A stretch of DNA of 64,000 nucleotides from Fontisubflavum oceani (GTDB lineage: Bacteria > Pseudomonadota > Alphaproteobacteria > Rhodobacterales > Rhodobacteraceae). Positions 18,428 to 26,818 of the stretch are shown here, piece by piece. The notes under the pieces are model-generated. The model saw only the letters and a list, made by a program, of their open reading frames with translations. It was not told where the DNA came from and did not search any database. Both the position numbers and the translations under genes were made by a program. The stretch spans positions 62,001 to 126,000 of the forward strand of contig NZ_CP129111.1 of assembly GCF_030407165.1 (NCBI RefSeq), in the 5' to 3' direction. Positions within the stretch are counted from its first letter, which is position 1, and every line of letters starts with the position of its first letter.

Positions 18428-19972
18428 TCAAGCTTTGAGCGAGGGCGCCAGCGCCCGATTGAGGGTGGTGGTGGCGTAGAAGCCATTGCGCAGATGCACC
18501 GCGAAGGCCTGCCAGCGGCCCGACGCCACGGCACGGGGTGCGGCAAGCTGTATCCATGCAGTGAGCGCGAAGACCGCCAGCATCAGCCCCATCAGGAGCG
18601 CGGTGCCGAAGGAGACGGCACCCGTCACCGGAACGGCGCTTGCCACCAGGGCTTCGGTGCCCAATTGCAGCCCGAAATAGAGCGTCGAGAGCATGACGGA
18701 GGCCAAAGCCGCCTTGGCCACCAGAGCACCGCGCGCCTGCTGCCCCAAGGCCAGCGCCATCAGATGGGCGAGGCCAAAGACCAGGATGGCCCCAAGGACA
18801 ACCAGCGCCGGTTTGCTCTCCAGCGTCACACCGAAGGCCCATCCGGTGCCCAAGACCGTCAGCGCCGCGACACCAAGTGCCAGGCCCATATCGGAGAGTT
18901 TCGGCAGCGCCAGCCGGTGGCCCAACTTGGCCCGTGCCTGATCGACCACCGAACCGGAGCCGAGGAAGGCATGCGCTTTGTAGAGCGAGTGCGCCACGAT
19001 ATGCAGGAGTGCGGTCGAGAAGGCCCCGAGCCCGCATTGCAGCAGCATGAAGCCCATTTGCGCAACCGTGGACCAAGCCAAGCTCACCTTGATCGAGGTC
19101 TGCGCCAGCATCACCAGCGAGGCCAGCGCGGCCGTCAACCCGCCGACGATGGCCAGCAGATGCATGGCCGGCCCGGCGACCAGGAACAGATCGGCGAAGC
19201 GGATCACCAGGAAGCCGCCCGCGTTGATCACGCCAGCATGAAGCAGGGCCGAAACCGGCGTCGGCGCGTCCATCACCTCGGTCAGCCAGCCATGGGTCGG
19301 GAATTGCGCCGATTTCAGAAGCGCGGTGATCGCTAGGAAGATCGCGGCCCAGGTGAGGCCGCCGGGGATCTCACCGGTTTGCAGCTGTGCAGTGATCGTG
19401 GCGATCTCGCCAGTGCCGAAGCTTTGGAACAGGATCACGGCCGCCGAGATCAGGAACACATCCCCAATCCGGGCAAAAAGGAATTTCTTCCGCGCGGCGA
19501 GCCGCGCAATCGGGCGCTCGCCATAGAAAGTCAAAAGCCGATGCAGCGACAGGCTAGTCAACATCCAGGCCAAGACCAGTTGCAGGACATTGCCCGACAT
19601 CACCAGAAGCATCACCGCGCCAAGTGTCAGGGCCAGCCCGCCGGAAAACGCCCCCTGCCGTGCGTCCCCATCCATGTAGTTCCGGGCATAGCGCAGCACG
19701 ACCCAGCCAATGAAGCTGACCAAAGCCATCATCACCGCTGAGAGCGCATCAAGCCGGATTTGCAGGCCGAGACCATTGGCACCGATCAGCGCAGAGCTTG
19801 TTGGCCCCTGCAACATCACCGTCACCGCGATAGCCGCAGCGATGACAAGCGCAAGGAGGCTCGCCGCATTAATCAAGGCCAAGCTGCGCGCGGGGCGCAT
19901 GCCCGGGCCCGCGAAGGCAACAATTGCGGCGGCAATCAGGGCCAGCGGCGCAAGATAGGCGAGGAAAGTCAT
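18428..19972 (-). CDS. dabB: Proton-conducting membrane subunit DabB (NuoL-like)
   Basis: A 514-aa polytopic protein of the NuoL/MrpA proton-conducting transporter family. It has about 14 helices and the typical segment FPTHGWLTEVMDAPTPVSALLHAGVINAGGFLVIRF (residues about 225-260, cited by its ends). Directly downstream, 22 bp away, is dabA. This pair defines the DAB system, in which ion flow through DabB is thought to drive vectorial CO2 hydration by DabA. A LysR gene lies divergently 107 bp upstream. In a heterotroph the pair would supply bicarbonate to carboxylases. Confidence 0.88.
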   Translation of the reverse strand: MTFLAYLAPLALIAAAIVAFAGPGMRPARSLALINAASLLALVIAAAIAVTVMLQGPTSSALIGANGLGLQIRLDALSAVMMALVSFIGWVVLRYARNYMDGDARQGAFSGGLALTLGAVMLLVMSGNVLQLVLAWMLTSLSLHRLLTFYGERPIARLAARKKFLFARIGDVFLISAAVILFQSFGTGEIATITAQLQTGEIPGGLTWAAIFLAITALLKSAQFPTHGWLTEVMDAPTPVSALLHAGVINAGGFLVIRFADLFLVAGPAMHLLAIVGGLTAALASLVMLAQTSIKVSLAWSTVAQMGFMLLQCGLGAFSTALLHIVAHSLYKAHAFLGSGSVVDQARAKLGHRLALPKLSDMGLALGVAALTVLGTGWAFGVTLESKPALVVLGAILVFGLAHLMALALGQQARGALVAKAALASVMLSTLYFGLQLGTEALVASAVPVTGAVSFGTALLMGLMLAVFALTAWIQLAAPRAVASGRWQAFAVHLRNGFYATTTLNRALAPSLKA

Positions 19973-20046
19973 GGGGCACGTCTCCGGTCAGTCTGTTCTG
20001 CGTTCGGGGAGATGTAGCGGCCAAATGAATAGAATAAAAATATATT

Positions 20047-20077
20047 GTTATGCGAGTAACGTTCTATATTGTAGAAC
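20047..20077. promoter_or_regulatory. Adjacent palindromes in the dabB/lysR promoter region
   Basis: Two abutting inverted repeats: GTTA-N6-TAAC (20047-20060) and GTTCTA-TATTG-TAGAAC (20061-20077). The second ends two bases before the lysR ATG. The surrounding interval is very A/T-rich (an AATAAAAATATATTG stretch). LysR-type proteins bind such dyads and commonly repress their own gene from one while activating the divergent operon; that reading is inference. Confidence 0.6.
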
Positions 20078-20079
20078 AT

Positions 20080-20955
20080 ATGGCAAAACTGAATTACACC
20101 CATCTGCGCGCCTTCCATGCCGTCGCGCATGAAGGCAACCTGACCCGGGCCGCCGAGACCCTGGGCGTGGCCCAATCCGCTGTCTCCACCCAGATCAAAA
20201 CACTGGAGGCCCGTTTGGGCCATGCGCTCTTTGAACGGCGCGGGCGGGTGCTGCATCTGACCGAAGCCGGGCGCATCGCGCTGGATTGCGCTGATACGGC
20301 GTTTGAGGCGGGTGAGGAGTTGCTGGAGACGCTCGCTGGACGCGTGGCCGCGCGGCAGGTGCTCAGGGTCGGTGCCTTGGCCACGCTGTCGCGGAACTTT
20401 CAGCTTACGTTCTTGCGGCCACTCTTGGGCGCGCCCGATGTCTCGGTGGTGCTCCGCGCGGGGTCTTTGGCGGAACTGCTGGCCGAATTGGAAGCGCTCC
20501 GCCTCGACGTGGTGCTGCTCAACGAAGCCCCACGCCATGATGCGGCCACGCCGTGGCGCAGCCACCGGATCGACGATCAACCTGTGCGGTTGGTGGGTCA
20601 TCCCCATCGTCTGCCGAACGGTCGGCCCGTTGCGGAGATCTTACGCGATACGCCGCTGATCCTGCCCAGTGAGGGGAACACGCTGCGCACCCAGTTCGAC
20701 CGGATTTGCGAGCGCCTGGACGTCATGCCCGTGATCGCGGCGGAGGCCGATGACATGGCGATGATGCGTCTCTTGGTCCGGGAAGATGCCGGTTTGGCGC
20801 TGGTCCCGCCGATCGTGGTCAGGGATGAATTGGAGAGTGGCCTTTTGGTCGAAGCCCCGCAATTGGAAGACCTGCATGAGGAGTTTTGGGCAATCACCCT
20901 GCCCCGGCAGTTTCCAAACCCGCTTGTCTCGAAGGTTTTGGCATCGCCAAACTGA
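20080..20955 (+). CDS. LysR family regulator of the dab locus
   Basis: A 291-aa LysR protein. The N-terminal winged HTH reads NYTHLRAFHAVAHEGNLT and LGVAQSAVSTQIKTLEARLG, followed by a linker helix and effector domain. The start is the ATG at 20080, which matches normal LysR N-termini; an in-frame ATG at 20050 would put the palindromes inside the gene. Neither start has a clear ribosome site, so a leaderless or weakly translated message is possible. Its position suggests control of dabBA, perhaps in response to carbon status. Confidence 0.85.
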   Translation: MAKLNYTHLRAFHAVAHEGNLTRAAETLGVAQSAVSTQIKTLEARLGHALFERRGRVLHLTEAGRIALDCADTAFEAGEELLETLAGRVAARQVLRVGALATLSRNFQLTFLRPLLGAPDVSVVLRAGSLAELLAELEALRLDVVLLNEAPRHDAATPWRSHRIDDQPVRLVGHPHRLPNGRPVAEILRDTPLILPSEGNTLRTQFDRICERLDVMPVIAAEADDMAMMRLLVREDAGLALVPPIVVRDELESGLLVEAPQLEDLHEEFWAITLPRQFPNPLVSKVLASPN

Positions 20956-20983
20956 AAAGCGCGCCCCAGAGGGACGCGCTTTT
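20955..20983. terminator. Bidirectional terminator between lysR and the DUF6280-like gene
   Basis: AAAAGCGCG-CCC...GGG-CGCGCTTTT: 9 bp plus 3 further pairs around a short loop, with A-runs and T-runs at the outer ends, so it can terminate transcription in both directions. It begins at the lysR stop and lies between convergent genes. Confidence 0.8.
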
Positions 20984-21008
20984 CAAGCAGCTTTTCCTGT
21001 GGTGTGGA

Positions 21009-21320
21009 TCAGGCGGCTTCGGCCTGGTTCCGGCGTTCGCTTTCTTCACGGCTGAGCGCGACGGAGGTGCGCACACCATTGCCCACAAAAGCCATCAGCC
21101 CCGACACAACCCGCTCATTGGGGTCGATACCGGCACAGCTCAGCACTTCGCGCCCATCGCGGGAACGCGCCCAACGGGCGATCTGCTCCGGCCCGTTACC
21201 ATATTTCTTGTCGTCGGCAATCGCATCATCCAACGCAGCCAGTACAACAGCGGCAAACAGTTTGCGCGACCGTTGGCCTTGCTCAAAGTTGAAGGCAGTG
21301 CCATCAACGAAATCTCGCAT
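21009..21320 (-). CDS. Conserved small protein, DUF6280-like
   Basis: A 103-aa soluble protein, MRDFVDGTAFNFEQGQ at the start and VRTSVALSREESERR near the end. It closely resembles a short hypothetical protein I associate with Rhodobacterales genomes (DUF6280). No catalytic motif or membrane segment is visible. It is a single gene with the efp gene divergent, 224 bp away; that interval contains no other gene that I can support. Function unknown. Confidence 0.7.
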   Translation of the reverse strand: MRDFVDGTAFNFEQGQRSRKLFAAVVLAALDDAIADDKKYGNGPEQIARWARSRDGREVLSCAGIDPNERVVSGLMAFVGNGVRTSVALSREESERRNQAEAA

Positions 21321-21544
21321 TTCGTCGTCCTTTTTATTGCTCTTGCATTTTCGGCGTGACGCCTCTTATGCCGCTTTCTTGTGCGATTCTGTGATGCAAT
21401 CTTTGCATACATGATATTCGCCAAACGCATAGCTCGGCGAAAAACTGCACTGAACTCGGTGTATTGCCACCCCGCTAGCCGCCAGATATAGGTCGGCTCA
21501 AGCAAATCACAAGGTTTTGCCACAGTTTTGACAGGGTTCGGACG

Positions 21545-22108
21545 ATGCCAAAGATCAACGGAAATGAGATTCGCCCCGGAAATGTGCTTGAACACAATGA
21601 CGGGTTATGGGCTGCGGTGAAGGTCGATCATGTGAAGCCCGGCAAAGGTGGGGCCTTTGCACAGGTCGAACTCAAGAATCTGCGCAACGGGTCGAAGCTG
21701 AACGAGCGGTTCCGCTCCGCCGACAAGGTCGAGCGGGTGCGTTTGGAACAGAAAGACCAGCAATTTCTCTATGAATCCGATGGGATGCTGGTGTTCATGG
21801 ATGCCGAAACCTATGAGCAGATTGAGCTGCCCGCCGACCTGCTTGGCGACCGCCGCCCGTTCCTGCAGGACGGCATGACCATCGTTGTGGAGTTCTATGA
21901 AGACGAGGCGCTCAATGCGACAGTGCCGCAGAAAGTGACGTGCAAGATCGTCGAGACGGAGCCGGTCGTGAAGGGTCAAACAGCGGCCAACAGCTTCAAA
22001 CCAGCGGTCCTGGACAATGGTGTGAAAGTCATGGTGCCGCCCTTCGTCGGGCAAGATGAGGACGTCATCATCAACACTGAGACAATGGAGTACTCCGAAC
22101 GCGCCTGA
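21545..22108 (+). CDS. efp: Elongation factor P
   Basis: A 187-aa EF-P, which enters the ribosomal E-site to relieve stalling at polyproline. Three domains: KOW-like N-terminal domain (1-65) with the modification loop HVKPGKGGAF carrying K34, then two OB folds with GQDEDVIINTETMEY at the end. The lysine at 34 fits the beta-lysylated (EpmA/EpmB) class, or an unmodified form, rather than the rhamnosylated arginine class. No modification genes are in the window. Confidence 0.95.
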   Translation: MPKINGNEIRPGNVLEHNDGLWAAVKVDHVKPGKGGAFAQVELKNLRNGSKLNERFRSADKVERVRLEQKDQQFLYESDGMLVFMDAETYEQIELPADLLGDRRPFLQDGMTIVVEFYEDEALNATVPQKVTCKIVETEPVVKGQTAANSFKPAVLDNGVKVMVPPFVGQDEDVIINTETMEYSERA

Positions 22109-22337
22109 TGTGGCCAGGTGGAGACGGGGCGGACGGATCGTGGCGGCACGCTAGCGTAGGATGCCAGCTTTGCCGCACGAAGCTGCCTTTGAATTCCTCC
22201 AGATCCGTGTCCGCTTCGGTTGCATTGCAACGCGAATGACAGCAACGTGGTCGTGAGTGGCAGTCACCTTGCGCGTGGTGATTTGCTGACAGCATGCAAA
22301 GGATGTCTGTGCACGGCTGAAAGATGGGAAAGCACAC

Positions 22338-22877
22338 GTGAAGGTTTCACATGAGCTACAGGGGCTGTTCTCGCGGCTTGGCGTTGCCAGAACGTTTCCG
22401 AAACGCTTCACGCTTCTGCATGCCGGTGATGTGAGCCGACACGCCTATTTCATCGAGTCAGGCTGTATTCGGCTTTGGCACAACAATGATGGCGCCGATG
22501 TCTCTGTGAAGTTCTTCCTGCCTGGCGAGCTGTGCGCCTCTTTGCAGAGCATGCACACTGGAGACCCAAGCAAATACGAGCATGAGACCATTACACCTTG
22601 TGTGGTGCGAATTCTGAACAAATCCGAGCTGGAGCAGGAAGCCGCAAAAACGCCCGGCATGAAGGATTACATGGAGTCGGTCATCGTCCACTGCCTAGTG
22701 AACTACCAGGACCTCTTCGTTGACCGGATTGGCAGACCGCCGGAGGAGCGGTACAGGGCGTTGATCAACGACGACCCTGCCGTTCTCGACCTTGTGCCGC
22801 TGCATTACATCGCGTCTTATCTTGGGATCACGCCGGTCTCGCTCAGCCGCATCCGCAAAAAAGCGCAGTTCTCTTAA
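22338..22877 (+). CDS. Crp/Fnr family transcriptional regulator
   Basis: A 179-aa protein with an N-terminal cNMP-binding-like beta roll (AGDVSRHAYFIESGCIRLW, FFLPGELCASLQSM) and a C-terminal HTH: VPLHYIASYLGITPVSLSRIRKK. This ending is the style of short CRP-like regulators common in Bacteroidetes and patchily present in proteobacteria. It lacks the FNR iron-sulfur cysteine cluster. The start is GTG at 22338. The 229-bp gap after efp has no gene. A small membrane protein and an oxidoreductase lie downstream and may be its targets. Confidence 0.82.
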   Translation: MKVSHELQGLFSRLGVARTFPKRFTLLHAGDVSRHAYFIESGCIRLWHNNDGADVSVKFFLPGELCASLQSMHTGDPSKYEHETITPCVVRILNKSELEQEAAKTPGMKDYMESVIVHCLVNYQDLFVDRIGRPPEERYRALINDDPAVLDLVPLHYIASYLGITPVSLSRIRKKAQFS

Positions 22878-23031
22878 CAATCGATAAGGCGCCGCGCCGC
22901 ACCTCTTTGTAAGGCCCGCCGTATAGGGTGCTGCTGTCCCTGGCGAAGGCCTTCATCGCCGTGCGCCAATAAGGGGGACACAGCACGGGAACGCCACCTG
23001 CGGTTGCGCGCCGCTACAAAGGAATATCGAT

Positions 23032-23436
23032 ATGAATTCAAGACTGCTGGCCGGTCGACTCTTGCTTCTGCTTGGTCTCATCGGGGGCTTCGTCAGCTTT
23101 TGGTACACCATCAGTTTCACCTGGAACCCTGCGTTTCAGTCTGTGAACCTGCCCGATGCACCGACCCATTCAAACTACCATGCCTTTCGCGGTGCGATGC
23201 TGGCGCTCGGGGTCAACCTGCTGCTTGTCTGGGTCGCGCTGACGGCGGCAAAGCTCACGAAAGAAGCCTGGGGCATCGTGACCTTCATGACCGTGTTCTA
23301 CTACATCGGCTGGTGGGCAGCCTGGCCGATCTGGGGCTTGCACGCGCCCGACATTGTCGCCGAAATGAACCATGTGATCGGCACGGTTGGCGGCTTGGGC
23401 GGCCTGCTCCTCCTCCGGCCACGCAACACTGCGTGA
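23032..23436 (+). CDS. Small four-helix membrane protein, unknown function
   Basis: A 134-aa protein with four hydrophobic stretches (about 8-27, 52-72, 80-100 and 112-128). Charged and aromatic residues lie between helices 1 and 2 (WNPAFQSVNLPDAPTHSNYHAF). AAAGGA precedes the ATG. I do not recognise a named family. It follows the Crp-type gene by 154 bp and precedes an oxidoreductase by about 90 bp on the same strand. Confidence 0.6.
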   Translation: MNSRLLAGRLLLLLGLIGGFVSFWYTISFTWNPAFQSVNLPDAPTHSNYHAFRGAMLALGVNLLLVWVALTAAKLTKEAWGIVTFMTVFYYIGWWAAWPIWGLHAPDIVAEMNHVIGTVGGLGGLLLLRPRNTA

Positions 23437-23522
23437 CGTGGCGTGTGTGTGGTTGGCTGCCTTCAGGATGGCCAACCCCGCATTATTCTCAAACAACACC
23501 TTCATGATTGAGGACAAAGTTC

Positions 23523-24548
23523 ATGAGTCCCGGAAGATCCTTACTTTGCCAAGATCCTGAGACCGGCGCCTTGAAGCTAGTCGAAACCATTCGGAGTGCG
23601 CCTAAATCCGGAGAGGTGGAGATCGAAATTGCAGCGGCGTCAGTCAATCCAATCGATATACAGCGGGCCCTGGGATATGGTCGCAAGCTCTTGTCATTGC
23701 TCGGCGCCGGTGAGTTTCCAATGGTTCTTGGCAATGATTTCGCCGGGACGATTTCTGCCGTCGGCGACGGCGTTACGTCATATAACGTCGGGGACCAGGT
23801 GTTCGGCGCTAAGAAGCCCTCCCGAGCGGGCACTCATTCGAGCCATGTTTGTGTCAAGGCGGGTCCAGCAACACTGGCCATGGTCCCTGACGGAACTGAC
23901 TTGAAAACTATCGCCGCACTTCCCTACAGCTTCACGACAATGTGGCTGGCAGTGCGGGGTGCCGGTCTCACAACAGAGAATGCGCCCGGTAAGAACGTCC
24001 TCATCCACGGTGCCGCGGGGGGTCTGGGTTCGCTTGCCATACAGATGCTGTCGGATTGGGGCGCCGAGGTCACGGCGATTGCGTTTCCTAAAGACCATGA
24101 CCACTGCTTGGAGCTAGGGGCCAGCAAGGCCGTCGATCTCTCCAGCACCCCTTTCAGCGAGTTGGCGGGTTTGTTCGATGCGACGCTTAACTTTGCGACT
24201 TGGGATCATGACCAGCAGCTTCTTGGCTGTTTAAAAGAGAACGCCTTTGGGCATGCGACAACAGTTCACCCGCTGCTACGGACCTTCGACGAAAGCGGTT
24301 TGATCAAGGGCGCTGTTAAGACCTTCCTGGGCAAGCGCGCCAGCCGCAAGGCCCTACCGGAGGGCGTAAAGAACTATCAGTGGACGATTTTCCAACCCAA
24401 CGCGAATGCGCTTTCTGAGTTGGCGCGCCTTCTTCACAAAGGACAGGCAAAGCTTGAAGTCGGCCTTGAAGTTCCGTTGTCGGATGGAAGATCGGCATTT
24501 GATCACATTGAGGGTCGGAAGGCGGGGCGCGTTGTCTTGATCCCCTGA
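23523..24548 (+). CDS. Zinc-less medium-chain oxidoreductase (quinone oxidoreductase-like)
   Basis: A 341-aa MDR-superfamily protein similar to zeta-crystallin and RTN4IP1-like NADPH:quinone reductases. The N-terminal GroES-like domain has VNPIDIQRALGYG and LGNDFAGTISAVG, and the Rossmann domain has VLIHGAAGGLGSLAIQM (about 160-176). Zinc-ligand cysteines of alcohol dehydrogenases are absent. The ATG at 23523, preceded by GAGGA, is preferred to the TTG at 23508. The predicted reaction is NADPH-dependent reduction of a quinone or activated alkene. Base composition is a little lower in GC than its neighbours. Confidence 0.8.
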   Translation: MSPGRSLLCQDPETGALKLVETIRSAPKSGEVEIEIAAASVNPIDIQRALGYGRKLLSLLGAGEFPMVLGNDFAGTISAVGDGVTSYNVGDQVFGAKKPSRAGTHSSHVCVKAGPATLAMVPDGTDLKTIAALPYSFTTMWLAVRGAGLTTENAPGKNVLIHGAAGGLGSLAIQMLSDWGAEVTAIAFPKDHDHCLELGASKAVDLSSTPFSELAGLFDATLNFATWDHDQQLLGCLKENAFGHATTVHPLLRTFDESGLIKGAVKTFLGKRASRKALPEGVKNYQWTIFQPNANALSELARLLHKGQAKLEVGLEVPLSDGRSAFDHIEGRKAGRVVLIP

Positions 24549-24703
24549 AGGTCTGAGTTCTGGAACAGCCACGCCTGTCGTTTCCGCACGTTTAGTGCGA
24601 TCCACTGGACATGATCTGAAACAACCATTCGTTGCATACCGGCAATGCGGGGGTGAAGGCACAAATCACCCCTTGGAAGGCCGCAGCCATTCGCATCAGA
24701 GGT

Positions 24704-25558
24704 CTAATCCTGCCCGCCCGTCCAAGGGGATCTCGGCCCGCGTCTGGTACCAGTGCGCGGCACCCGGCTGAGATCTCCCAAGGGTCGGTCATCGGCGCCG
24801 CGCGGCGCGCTTCGGCGTTGTATGCGGGGGATGCCGCTGCGGCGCGTCACACGGTATTCGACGTCTTCATGCGGTGGTTTGCCCTGGGTCTCGGCCCAAT
24901 ACCCGGCCCCGCCCCTGCGAAACCAAACCGGGAGCATAAACAGCACGCCGGCCACAAAGCCACCCGCATGGGCCCAATAGGCGACCCCGCCACCGGCCGC
25001 ATCGATGGCAATCCCGTTGAAGAGTTGCAGCGCGAACCAGAGTCCCAGCATCAGCCAGGCGGGAATGGTGAAAATCTTGATGATGACCACAATGATCACA
25101 AGAACATCGATCCGTGCCCGCGGGAACATCAGGAGATAGCCGCCCATGACCCCCGCGATGGCGCCGGACGCGCCCACCATCGGCACAGTCGAGTTCGGAT
25201 CAGACAGGATCTGCCCAAGCCCGGCCGCAGCCCCAGATGCGAGATAGAAGATCAGAAAGCCAAAATGGCCCAGAAGGTCTTCGAGATTATCGCCAAAAAT
25301 CCATAAAAACAGCATGTTGCCGATGATGTGCATCCAGCCACCATGCAGAAACATCGAGGTCAGCAGCGGCAGGGCCTCGCCGTCCCGCAAAAGCTGCACC
25401 GGGACCAAGCCCCATTCGTCGTAGAACCCTGCCAATTGCACCGGGCTATCTGCCAGGCCGGGGTAATAGCTGAGAAAAATCACGACGTTCATCGCGATCA
25501 GTCCATAGGTCACGATGGGCGTGCGATCAGATGGGTTATGGTCGCGAATTGGAAACAT
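24704..25558 (-). CDS. Rhomboid family intramembrane serine protease
   Basis: A 284-aa protein with six to seven helices. The catalytic serine is in VGASGAIAGVMGGY and the histidine in YWAHAGGFVAGVL; the L1-loop region carries LTSMFLHGGWMHIIGNMLFLWIFGDNLED (about 63-91, cited by its ends). Rhomboids cut transmembrane helices within the membrane. The last 60 residues are Arg/Pro-rich and cytoplasmic, longer than needed, and may be non-conserved. It is a stand-alone gene. A 155-bp gap separates it from the oxidoreductase; nothing else is seen there. Confidence 0.88.
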   Translation of the reverse strand: MFPIRDHNPSDRTPIVTYGLIAMNVVIFLSYYPGLADSPVQLAGFYDEWGLVPVQLLRDGEALPLLTSMFLHGGWMHIIGNMLFLWIFGDNLEDLLGHFGFLIFYLASGAAAGLGQILSDPNSTVPMVGASGAIAGVMGGYLLMFPRARIDVLVIIVVIIKIFTIPAWLMLGLWFALQLFNGIAIDAAGGGVAYWAHAGGFVAGVLFMLPVWFRRGGAGYWAETQGKPPHEDVEYRVTRRSGIPRIQRRSAPRGADDRPLGDLSRVPRTGTRRGPRSPWTGGQD

Positions 25559-25622
25559 TGCGCATAAGAGTGACGCCTCGGCCTAAGAGGTCAAGGGAAA
25601 CCCGTCTCGAAAGGGCGGCTTG

Positions 25623-26681
25623 TTACTCGAGCTCTTCGGCGGCCAGCGCCATGCGGATTTCACGGCGGACCATTTTGCGGACATTGCGGGTGATCCGCTG
25701 GCCCAAAATGCCCTGCATCTCCTCGCGCACAACCTCGGCCACAATCTCACGGAGCACCTCCTCGTCGATCTCCGTCGCGGCCTGCTCGGGGAAAGTGAAG
25801 AGACCCGGCTCCTCGCCCAAATCCTCCACATCTTCCAACCCGTCTTCACCAGAGGGTTCCTTCAGTTGTGCGCCCAAATCCACAACCCGGTCGCGGGCTG
25901 CGGTGCGGCTGAACATAGGAGTGGTGTCAGGCTCTGCCTCAGCGGGCTCTTCGGCTTCGACAGGTTCGTCAAGGCTCTCGGGCTCCGACCAATCTGTCTC
26001 ATCGGCGTTCTGCTCGGCCTGCTCTTGAAGGTCGTGATCTTCTGCAGCGGGCTCGTCGGAGGTTGCGTGGTCTTCGGCCAACTCGGCGACCTCACCGCCC
26101 GCGTCATCATCCTCGACAACCTCGGTCGGCGCTTCCACCTCGAGAGCGCCCTCGTCTTGATACGGCTCCGGCTCGTCCTTGCGCGCCTGGCGCAGCGCTG
26201 CGATGTCGAGAGCGGCGTCGCCGCTGGTCGCGTCAGGCCAGTCATTGTCCCCCTGCTCGGGTTCAAACGGACCATGCTCGACAGCGGCTTCTTCGGGGCC
26301 CCCGTCGGTCTCGGCAACAGCCGCTTCTATCTCTGCGATGGCCTCTGCGGCGGCCTCGTCCGCTGCCGCCGCCTCGGGGTCAGAAGCGTCTGCGACGATC
26401 TCGTCCTCGGAGATATCCGTTGACGAGTCATCGTCCACAGCGCTCTCGGGATTGTCGTGATCCTCCGCCTCCTCGCTGACCGAAATCGGCCGCCACGGAT
26501 CGTCAGGGTCGGCGATGCGCAGAGCCGGTGTCAGAACCAGTTTTCCTTCGGCATCTGCCTGGACCTCCGCCCCCTCGATGGGTGCGGGCTTGCTTTCGGT
26601 GGCAGGGTGGTTTTCGGAGACAAGCCGACGGATTGACGACAAAACATCCTCAATCGCTTCTGATTTTGCTGGATCAGACAT
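25623..26681 (-). CDS. PopZ-like acidic protein with conserved termini
   Basis: A 352-aa highly acidic protein (about 35-305 dominated by Asp, Glu, Ala and Pro). It has a short N-terminal helix KSEAIEDVLSSIRRLVSE and a C-terminal helical block EVLREIVAEVVREEMQGILG ... VRKMVRREIRMAL. This plan, conserved ends around a disordered acidic middle, recalls the DUF2497/PopZ polar-organising proteins of alphaproteobacteria. GAGGAGAGG precedes the ATG at 26681. It is followed upstream by tolC and pcm on the same strand. Homology to PopZ is inferred from architecture and the N-terminal helix only. Confidence 0.6.
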   Translation of the reverse strand: MSDPAKSEAIEDVLSSIRRLVSENHPATESKPAPIEGAEVQADAEGKLVLTPALRIADPDDPWRPISVSEEAEDHDNPESAVDDDSSTDISEDEIVADASDPEAAAADEAAAEAIAEIEAAVAETDGGPEEAAVEHGPFEPEQGDNDWPDATSGDAALDIAALRQARKDEPEPYQDEGALEVEAPTEVVEDDDAGGEVAELAEDHATSDEPAAEDHDLQEQAEQNADETDWSEPESLDEPVEAEEPAEAEPDTTPMFSRTAARDRVVDLGAQLKEPSGEDGLEDVEDLGEEPGLFTFPEQAATEIDEEVLREIVAEVVREEMQGILGQRITRNVRKMVRREIRMALAAEELE

Positions 26682-26818
26682 GCGCAACCTCTCCTCGACT
26701 CGCCTCGATTCCCCGCATGGGCGGGTGTTCTTGTAGGCACGAGGATAACCGCAGCCGCGATCTCACACAATGGATAGCTCAATATCCGCAGAACCTGGCA
26801 GATTACGCCAGTGCCTTG

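Noticed and set aside
18353..19336. 327-codon plus-strand open frame inside dabB
   Set aside because: Antisense to dabB and dominated by Arg, Gln and Gly; no domain.
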